NCBI GenBank assembly: GCA_036971615.1
Contig: JAYKKR010000019.1
Location: forward strand, 558,001-622,000
Source: Amyloporia xantha
Taxonomy: Eukaryota; Basidiomycota; Agaricomycetes; Polyporales; Adustoporiaceae
Reading direction: 5' to 3'
DNA: 64,000 nucleotides
Under the pieces are notes generated by a model. That model had not been told where the DNA came from. It saw only the letters and a program-made list of their open reading frames with translations, and ran no database searches. Shown here piece by piece: positions 56,511 to 64,000 of this stretch (within the stretch, counting starts at the first letter, position 1; the number at the start of each line of letters is the position of its first letter). Both the position numbers and the translations under genes were made by a program.

Positions 56511-57329
56511 AGCAAGAAGACAGTGCAAATTAATAAGAATCAAGCAGGTCCTAAAGCCAAAGCAGCGCCGTCTGTTCAGATATTGAAGACACAGAAAATG
56601 AAGCAGAATAGGTCGAGTATGTCGAGGTAGCAATGAACTTCACATTGGCTAGAGAGAATATTGATTCCTCTTTATTTATGGTCACATGATCTACTTCGAG
56701 AAACCTGATTGGCCGGGACACCCAGACCGTGAATGCTCGACCCTATCAGCTGGATGGTTGCCCTTTAACTTCATCCTCCTCTCACCCAAGATTCAGGACA
56801 CGGCTCATTCACCTGTGCATGTGTCTGTTTCGAAAATACAGTGACATCGATTGCTCATACGGCTCCTGTCGCTGAAACGTGCTGTGCCGGCTGTCCTTGA
56901 CTGATCCTGATCCGTGCTGGTATGAAGTTGGCAGCCGGAGGTCAATCTGTATAGGTTCGCACTGGCTTTACGCTGCAGCCCCCTTTTCCTAAGCTGGGAA
57001 ACTACTGGGTACGTCCTCTGTGTGTGCTATCAAATGCTCATGGCCTGAAGATCGGAAGCAGTGCATGTCGCAGGACTGAAGGGGTTCTCGATCACCAGGT
57101 ACGCACATGCGCGCCGCACAGCTCATGTCATCGGTCTCATCAGTTCAAAATCATTGTTGTAGCAGTCTTTATATCACAGCCTGCCATCAACTGTCTGCTA
57201 TATAGTCCAGCAACGCGCCATCAGTCGTATTTTACTTTGCATATTACCTCAGAACGCAAGCAAACTGTGAATCCCACTGTAACAGAAAATAAACTACACA
57301 AAGTGTCCACGAAACTCGACTCCTACAAG
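56511..57329. other. Divergent promoter region of DBP4 and SKT5
   Basis: About 820 bp between two start codons. It contains ATTGG (an inverted CCAAT) near 56710 and a TCACATGA palindrome near 56684. The frame of SKT5 is open upstream to 57024, but the ATG at 57330 begins the recognisable protein. Confidence 0.45.
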
Positions 57330-59346
57330 ATGGCATATGCTGCAGAAGACCGTTTTGCAGATCCTGTCCAGTACAATACCTACGCCGGCGGTCCATCTTC
57401 AACTTACTTTGACCGCGACGCTTACACCGGTCCCACCGATCCTAGTTACGAATCGCCCACCTTGCTAACGCCGCGTCAGATCCTGGACACCTCTGTTCCC
57501 TCCTTCCTTGTCGCCCCTCTCCCGACAGTCGCGACTCTCACTGCGCTGCTTCATGCTGTCCAGCAGCCATCCTACGACCCCACGGGGCAAATCGCCTGGT
57601 GCCGTGACGCGCTCTTACTCGCTGAACGAGGCCAACAACCGGGTCCCAATGCACACAACGCACCCTACCGTATCGACGATCCTGCCCTTCAACATATAAT
57701 CGATGTCGCGCTCCCCATGCTGCTCAAACTCTCATCGCGGCGCAAGCCTATGCAGAGCTTCGTGCCGGGATACGTCGCCGAAGCAATGTACTTTTGCGCT
57801 ACCTGCGAAGCGAGCGGTGCCTACCCGCAGCATATCGCGCTGAACCCGAGACAGGCGTTCTCACATTTCGAACAGGCTGCGAAGGCCGGCTATTACGCGG
57901 CGTGGAACAATCTTGGGAGAGATTATGAAAGCTTTGGGAACATCCCACACGCGAGATCGTGCTTCGAGCGGGGGGCGAGTCATGGTTCCCCTCACTGTCT
58001 CTACGTACGTCTGCATCTTGCTTGCGCGTGTCTCAATCATTCATCTACTATAGCGTCTGGGGCTCGCGCATCTCACTGGCCAGCTCGGCCTACCTGTCTC
58101 ACCCGACGCCGCCCTCCCGTTACTAAAGCAAGCCGCTGCTCTGGCAACCGTAGACGCACCTGAACCGGCCTACGTCTATGCGCTTCTCCTCCTAAACGAG
58201 TTCACCACCATCTCACTGCCGCCCGCTCTGCTGGCTACGCACCTCCCGCCGAACTCTTCCCCCGAGCTCGAAGCACACGCCCATCTCGAGCGCGCAGCTT
58301 ACCTGAACCATGCTCCCGCACAGCATCGCCTCGGGCGCGCGTATGAGCTTGCCGACGCTGGCTGCGCATTTGATGCAGTTTTGAGCGTGCAATATTACTG
58401 GCTTGCTAGCCAGCAGGGAGAACTCGAGGCGGACATGGCGCTGAGCAAGTGGTTCCTGTGCGGGTGTGAGGAGGTGTTCTCCAAGGACGAAGCGCTCGCA
58501 TATGAGTTCGCGCAGCGCGCGGCGAGAAAGGGTCTGCCGAGCGCACAGTTCGCGATGGGGTACTATGCGGAGGTAGGCATTGGTGGTCCGAAAGACATGG
58601 TCGCTGCTCAGAAGTGGTATACACTGGTGCGTTCCTGCAGTCCTGCCATCATATCACCGCACGATCGCTGACCATATCATGGATCACATTGTTAGGCTTC
58701 TGAACATGGCAACACTGACGCGCCGGAGCGCCTGCAGGCGCTGTCACGCTCGCAATCTCTTTCCCGCCAGGAGCACGAAAAGCTCGCAGAGAACCAGCTT
58801 GTGCGGAAGCGTACCCAGGCCCGCTTGCGGTCTCAGGCCAATCCTAGACCTCCATTGCCGCCTGTGCCCACTTCTGCATCGTATGATCCTCCGCTCCCTC
58901 CGGTACCATCACCAGTTGCGCCGCTCACCATAAGGAAGAGTACGCCTCCTGTCCCAGGATCTCCGAATGTCCCGGCTGGTGGTGGTGGTCCTGCTTATCC
59001 GACAGGTCCTCAGAGGTACGGCTCGCCTTCGCGAAGTGCATCTCCGGCTGTGGGAACAGGGCCGCAATACCAACACCGACAGCCGTCGTCTGGTGGCTTT
59101 CCGTCTGCCCCTAATGGTCGTATGGCTGGTCAAGCGCCTGGTGCATCCAATCCCAGTCCTTACAGCCAACAGCCAAACCAGAGATATGGACCTCAGGGTC
59201 CGCAAGACAGACCTATGACGCCTCCGCAGACACAGACGCCGACGTCAGCTCAGCCGCGGCCGTCTCATAAGGGACCGCAGACTTTCCAGGAGATGGGCAT
59301 TGCTGTGCAAGGTGCGGCGGAGGAAAAGGAGTGTGTGATTATGTGA
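57330..59346 (+). CDS. SKT5: Chitin synthase activator, SKT5/CHS4 family, with Sel1 repeats and CaaX box
   Basis: Exons 57330-58004, 58054-58626 and 58696-59346; introns are 49 and 69 bp and the product is 632 aa. The N-terminal 110 residues are Pro/Tyr-rich. Several Sel1-type helical repeats follow (AFSHFEQAAKAGYYAAWNNLG, ARSCFERGASHGSPHCLYRLG, AQHRLGRAYELA, AYEFAQRAARKGLPSAQFAMG, AQKWYTLASEHGN), then a Pro/Gln/Ser-rich tail ending in CVIM, a farnesylation box. Skt5/Chs4 binds and activates a chitin synthase at the bud neck or septum and growing tips; prenylation brings it to the membrane. The Sel1 array plus CaaX make the call firm. Confidence 0.86.
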
Positions 59347-59655
59347 AGTTTTTACTGACTGACGTACATGGATGGAATTTATGATATCTTATTGCTCATC
59401 TATTCGTGACAGTTTCGATGTAATCGTATCAATAGTGAAACTGGCTACAGCGATTCCGTGCCGTATCCTTCCGTGGACTCGAGCGAATGCACGGTCTCTA
59501 GTGTGAGTTCATACTACACGTTACGTGACTGTGAAGCGATTGCGTTCATATTCAATATGTATCTGACCGTCGATCCCTCGATAATTGCGATGGACTCGGA
59601 ACTGCTCATAAAGCTATTGTAGGCTGCCTCGCAATACAATCAGGTGTACTCCATG
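59347..59655. repeat. 3' flank of kinase-like copy 3, inverted repeat arm end
   Basis: 59465-59655 matches 47761-47962 in reverse complement, including ATTGTATTGCGAGGCAGCCT and CTCGAGTCCACGGAAGGAT (with variants). The remaining 59347-59464 is the SKT5 3' region. Confidence 0.75.
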
Positions 59656-60654
59656 TCATGCCTCAGTGTCTACGTCAGGTTTTCCCATGGGGTTCTCCCA
59701 AAATTCTAGGCGACTCTTGTATAGCTCAATTGCCTCACATACAATATCCAACGCGTCCTCCCTCCCCTTGCGCCAGTTCGGCGCATATTCTTGTACGAAC
59801 CCTTCAGGATCATTGATGTAGTTGGCCACTGGATAATCACTACTGGCAAAGCGGATACTGTCTTTGAGGTCTTGATCAGCTACATATGAAAACAATGATC
59901 GAAAGGCGAGAACGTACTGGGTTTAAAGAAAGACATTTTCCTGCTCAGTCCGAGCAGCTCTTTGCACAAGAAGTAGGTTTTCGGTTCAGGCAGTATTTCT
60001 GCAGGGTCAATATGCGAGTCCATGCAATAATGATTGTTCATTGCATGATCCAAGTTGACGATCCACGGTTTATTCTCCACAAAGCATACATTTGAGTCGT
60101 CGTAAGTGTCACCATGCCAAACACCGGCCTGATGAAGCTTGTGGAAAGCTCGCATGATTTCTATCCTAGATAAGAGGATGTACGTCAGTATCATGAACAT
60201 TCCCAACTAAGTGAAACGGAACAAACTTTTGGCTTGGCAGCGCATACTCCAACGTGAACGGTTTCTTCATCGGCTCCCCATAATCCGCTAAGACTAGGCA
60301 TAAGACACGTTCGTCTCCTATTATGCGCTCAAATAGCCCGAAACAACAGGGTACGACATCCCCTTGAAGCTCCCTCAGGTGCTCGTAGATTTCGAACTCC
60401 TTCTCCAATGCCAATGGCTGACTAGTATCTTCACAATGCTCGCATCTGTCCAGCACAGAGGTCATCACTTCGCAGACTACGGGAACAACCTTTTTGCCTG
60501 CGGATGGCTCCATGGTAGCGTGATACATCATCGACTCTTGCCTCTTGTCTAGGTAAGCATTGCCATCCAGACTGGATAATGTGAGATGCTTGGTGGGGTC
60601 ATGTACTTGCAAAAATTGCTGAAAGTCGTCGAGGGACAAGAGTGAGCAAGGCAT
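59656..60654 (-). CDS. Protein-kinase-like (PKL) protein, probable pseudokinase, third copy
   Basis: Exons 60227-60654, 59918-60165 and 59656-59879; introns are 61 and 38 bp and the product is 299 aa. Splice sites match the 46.7 kb copy (GTTTGT donor, CTAG acceptor, 38 bp second intron). The lysine strand is changed to VVPVVCEVM, so the N-lobe lysine is glutamate here. The catalytic loop is HQAGVWHGDTYDDSN and the metal motif WIVNLDHA, again with Asn for Asp. With both the lysine and the DFG aspartate lost, catalysis is very unlikely. The frame is intact throughout, which argues for some retained role or recent origin. It lies in inverted orientation to the 46.7 kb gene. Confidence 0.68.
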
Positions 60655-60924
60655 AAGGAGGGTAATGTAATGGGGGTGTATAAGCGATTACTGGCTGTCC
60701 TGTGATACAACAGAAATGGTAAGCACTCTGAATTTTGCAACATGTACACGGAAGGAGCTAGAAGGCGCGCTCGGCTGGCTGGAGCCTGACAGTGCAGACG
60801 GGGGTCAATGTCTGGCATCAGGATCTTGGGCTCCCAAAGAGTAGGAGAGTGATAATGTATTTGTCGAGCATGCGGACACGACTGTAGCTCTGAAACAGCT
60901 GCAGGCCGTTGTGGATGAGCACTG

Positions 60925-61237
60925 ACTGCCAGCCTGCCCCGCCTCGATTCGAATTGACGAAGCAGAAGGCCTCGGACGTGATCACAGCCAAGAATACGAG
61001 CTACTAAAGCGATGTGGACCACTTCTTGAAGTTCAGGCAAGCTTGCTTCGTCAGGGGGTACTTACCGTGTCAAAACCTCGTTACGGCGTCCTTCAAGTTC
61101 CTGATCTAGTGCAAGAACAATTTCTCACGTGTTTCAGATCGCAACACGCACGCTGGATTGTGATAAGCACACTTAATCTCGCCCCTTCAGTGTGAGATCG
61201 CGCCGAGTGAGTCGAAGAATTGGGGTAGATCTGTGCT
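60925..61237 (-). repeat. Inverted partner of 47963-48250 (gene remnant)
   Basis: Strong similarity over about 290 bp, with a GTAAGT donor-like site inside (about 61062-61067). It lies on the 5' side of kinase-like copy 3, whereas the partner lies on the 3' side of the 46.7 kb copy, so block order is permuted. Confidence 0.6.
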
Positions 61238-62401
61238 TTTTTGCAAGGAGGTTAGACACGAACTCGGTGACATTCACAGACTTTGAAGACAAACCGTATT
61301 CTGATTGTCACCCGGACCGTGTGCAGTACTACGAATATAGTGTAGCGTCAGCTGAGTCGAATTTTGTCGTGTCGTCATGATTTGTCGAATTCGTCTGGCA
61401 GACGCCCATACTTGATCAATGCTCTGAGTTGAATTCGATATAGCTGGAAGCTTTTTCGGCATTAAAGGTGATTGCATGCGTAGAATTTGTTGACTGGGGA
61501 CACTGCTAACTAGGCTCGTCAAGCATTCTGCCTACAGCATATGCAATACAGCGGCTAGGGCGAAATTGCAATTGCCAAAAAGCGTGGGATCACCATTTTC
61601 TCTTGAACTTGAATGGTGAAGTTCCCTCACCACTTGGTCATCCCTCGGCCGCAATTCTCAGAAGCTCGTTAGTGACTACTGCTGTTAGCGTTCTCACTTA
61701 AGCACTAGCCCCTGCGCTCAGTGCTCTCTTCGCAGTACCGCGCCGAGGTGAAGTATACGTATGTGTTGCAGCATGCGACATCGAGAACAATTACCTGGTC
61801 TAGTCATCTGAAGGAGTACACGAAGCGATATAGAGCGCAAATAGCTGACAATGACTCAGTGAGTCCATAGAACTATTTCGTGCAGAACAATTGCATTTTT
61901 CGACCCCTATTCTTCTCGGCGCTTAATCGCCCAATGTCTGATGGCCTTGGATCCGGAAGTCTGTGATGCGAGTAAGTATCAATGCAACCACATTGTTTTG
62001 TGTCCTCTGCTAACTACATACAATAGCGTTTCTCTCGCTAAGTCGATTTTAGTTTTTGTCCTATCGCATATCATACCTGAATACTCTAGACCTATCGCAT
62101 CCGTCTATCTCAGGGCTCAGCTGCCGAGCGCAAACTGGGCATAAGTGAAGAAAACCCAGGCTATTACTATTGTGTTGACAGGTTATTTCCAGGACGACAG
62201 CCTAGCTATAGTGCTGCCGACAGGGGCGGGCTAAGTATTATTCAACTGCGAACCCGGACCAAAATCGACACAAACAGACTTCGGAGAAATCCCAGCGGTG
62301 GCCGCAGTAGGACAATGGAACACGAAGTATTGACACCGCTTGACAGTTCAGACCGTACCTCGTGCTTCCTTGGACGTGGCTCTAAGCGCCGTCTGGTTCC
62401 C

Positions 62402-62409
62402 TATAAATA
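62402..62409 (+). promoter_or_regulatory. TATA box followed by a pyrimidine-rich leader
   Basis: TATAAATA followed within 30-60 bp by the C/T-rich run CCACTTTCCCCCTTTCCTC, a common fungal core-promoter arrangement. It lies 230 bp upstream of the small secreted-protein candidate. Confidence 0.4.
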
Positions 62410-62638
62410 CCAGGAGGGTGTTCCACAGCCACTTTCCCCCTTTCCTCGTATTTCTGTGTTTCTGTGTGCGACGCTCTACATCCTCCGTTCAAAATCGCCC
62501 ACCTGTTAATCACTTCTACCAAGTACCCCCTACCACGGTCGATTGTTTCTTCTGAACAGCCTTTTGCAAGCTCTATGTGGCGACGCTTCTCCCCGCCCCT
62601 CTTGCTCGACCAGAACCTAATCGAAAACCGACATTTCT

Positions 62639-62803
62639 ATGTCCTTGTGGCGCTGGTACCTCGCCACACTTTATATCTTCCTGTCTCTATGTTCGTCGAA
62701 AGTCGTCGCCGTCTCTGATTCCTCTTGCCCAACTCAGCATGGCCTGACCATCTCACCAGAACTACCAGTGTGGTATTGCTGTCATAGGCTTTCCTATGTT
62801 TGA
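62639..62803 (+). CDS. Candidate small secreted peptide, 54 aa (or first exon)
   Basis: It starts MSLWRWYLATLYIFLSLCSS, a good signal peptide with hydrophobic core and a likely cleavage near KVVA-VS; the mature part has SDSSC...WYCC. A TATA box lies upstream. An overlapping frame from an earlier ATG at 62576 competes, and an intron may extend the product. Weakly supported. Confidence 0.3.
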   Translation: MSLWRWYLATLYIFLSLCSSKVVAVSDSSCPTQHGLTISPELPVWYCCHRLSYV

Positions 62804-63862
62804 TGGCCTGTACCGGGACAGCTAATCATCCTCCTTTATGATTGAACATTTAGCGCTCATCTCCCTATCCCATGTCGCGCCCTAAAGAAATAATATGAAG
62901 GGGTTGTTGTGACCTCGACATCGCCACAACCTCGCTGCCCCCTGTGTTCATAGCTTTCTTTCTAGTGTCTGAGCACTACGCCAGGTGTCATTCACGATCA
63001 AGCCGCCACAGATTAAGCTCTGTGCCTTCAGGAAACCAAGAACATGGGTAGTCTATTCTTGTTGACAACACTATATTCTGCAGGTACTATTCACGACCGC
63101 TCCTGGGTTTAGCGCGACATCATCCGTCTATTCTGTCGCAACACTGGTCCCATTATCTCAAACTGTCTCAAGACGCCTCTTGAGGCCATTCAAAATTGTG
63201 TGCTAATAACGATCGGACGTATGCTCCTCCTACTCATGAAATTGTCACCGTCACCATGCAGCTACACACATGCCCAGCTCTACCGCAATCCTTTTCATAT
63301 TTCCACGATGATGCACTCCTTCGTTGTGTTTTATCGTGGTAAGAGGTTGTAGGTAAATTATTGCCCCACAGTATCACAGTTCGATCTCTGGTCGCCCGGT
63401 TTTCGTCAGCCGCCAGGTTCAAGCCCGCACGCCACTCTCTGCTCGTCGGAGTTTCCTCCTTTGTGGGTCTTGACGCCCATTGGGTAGGCCACTTCAGGTG
63501 AGTGTAATCACCATGCCCAAAGCAGAACAACGTTTGCGGCCACGAACAAGGGTAATCTGTTCGATACCTTCATCGGATGGCGACCTTTGTTATCTGTTGC
63601 GCACACAGAGGATTGATTGCACCGCAAAAGGGATGAGCGGCGCGTGTTTGTAGCTGATTGATTGTGTGGGTCCGCATTTGCGAGTGCCCAAACAACTTCC
63701 TAACCAAGCAAGAATCAATCAAGCCTGCACATTTGCTTTTCTGGGGCGGGCAAACCAACTGCAGGCCACACTCACCCGTGCTACGGTATTTAAACAGCCC
63801 CTGTTCCGCCGCTATGTCTCATTATCACACAAATCCTCTCGCTCTCGACTTCGTATCCGCTC
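62804..63862. other. Intergenic, no gene seen
   Basis: No supported gene. TATTTAAA at 63787-63794 may be the TATA box of the frame that runs off the window. Confidence 0.4.
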
Positions 63863-64000
63863 ATGGCTCCACGGGATCGCAAACTGCAGGCTTTTTCGGC
63901 CAGATCGCCTGCGAAGGCTCTTGTCATGTCTCGGCGGCTCGTCCAGTCTACAAAGCAACGTCTTCGAAAGCCATTTTATTCTGAATACTTCAAGAAGGGC
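63863..64000 (+). CDS. Possible start of a gene running past the window end
   Basis: The frame opens at 63863 with MAPRDRKLQAFSARS, is basic (KQRLRKPFYSEYFKKG) and has no stop before 64000. It lies about 70 bp downstream of a TATTTAAA box. There is too little sequence for identification. Confidence 0.3.
   Translation, partial: MAPRDRKLQAFSARSPAKALVMSRRLVQSTKQRLRKPFYSEYFKKG

Larger units (their letters stand above)
60655..62638. other. Gene-poor region with a duplicated block
   Basis: 60925-61237 is the partner of 47963-48250. Read on the minus strand it includes ELQEVVHIALVARILGCDHVRGLLLRQFES, reminiscent of the C-terminal helices of BTB domains. No full gene could be assembled. The rest of the interval is unassigned. 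Confidence 0.45.

Noticed and set aside
60549..61040. 163-codon minus-strand frame starting in the duplicated block
   Set aside because: Only the first 40 codons resemble the partner block; the rest runs through unrelated sequence into the kinase-like gene in another frame.

Overview
The window reads as nuclear DNA of a filamentous basidiomycete, most likely an Agaricomycete of polypore type. The signs are genes broken by many 38-76 bp GT-AG introns, two Clp1-like (clampless-1) proteins of the clamp-cell regulator family, a tyrosine-recombinase (Ngaro-type) retrotransposon, and a chitin-synthase activator ending in a CaaX box. Gene models were built by hand from reading frame, splice signals and recalled family sequence; no database search was run.

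Layout. 1-9.3 kb: the 3' end of a DUF7330-like gene, a complete ten-exon 2-oxoglutarate/Fe(II) oxygenase, a D-amino-acid-oxidase-fold flavoprotein and a divergent Clp1-like gene. 11.5-20.1 kb: a frameshifted kinase-like pseudogene fused to a copy of the 5' part of SLX1. That SLX1 copy is split by a 7.2 kb Ngaro-type element carrying gag, a zinc-knuckle ORF, RT-RNase H, a tyrosine recombinase and an extra ORF, with split direct repeats. 20.5-21.6 kb: a well-conserved Clp1-like gene. 21.6-36 kb: gene-poor sequence with an AT-rich non-autonomous DNA transposon, and a truncated copy of a SAP-domain gene whose 3' end has been replaced by a Clp1 fragment. The intact SAP gene lies at 36.1-39.7 kb. 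40-48 kb: a small membrane-protein candidate, SLX1, a PD-(D/E)XK-like gene and an intact kinase-like gene. 49-59.4 kb: a conserved housekeeping block of TOF1/Timeless, DBP4 helicase and SKT5/CHS4. 59.5-64 kb: a third kinase-like gene in inverted orientation, then sparse sequence with two tentative gene starts.

The housekeeping genes cover replication-fork protection (TOF1), structure-specific DNA cleavage (SLX1), ribosome biogenesis (DBP4) and cell-wall synthesis (SKT5). The accessory part is shaped by duplication. Three events can be read because an unoccupied or intact paralogous site lies in the same window: the Ngaro insertion into the SLX1 copy, the small transposon beside the truncated SAP copy, and the SAP-Clp1 fusion.
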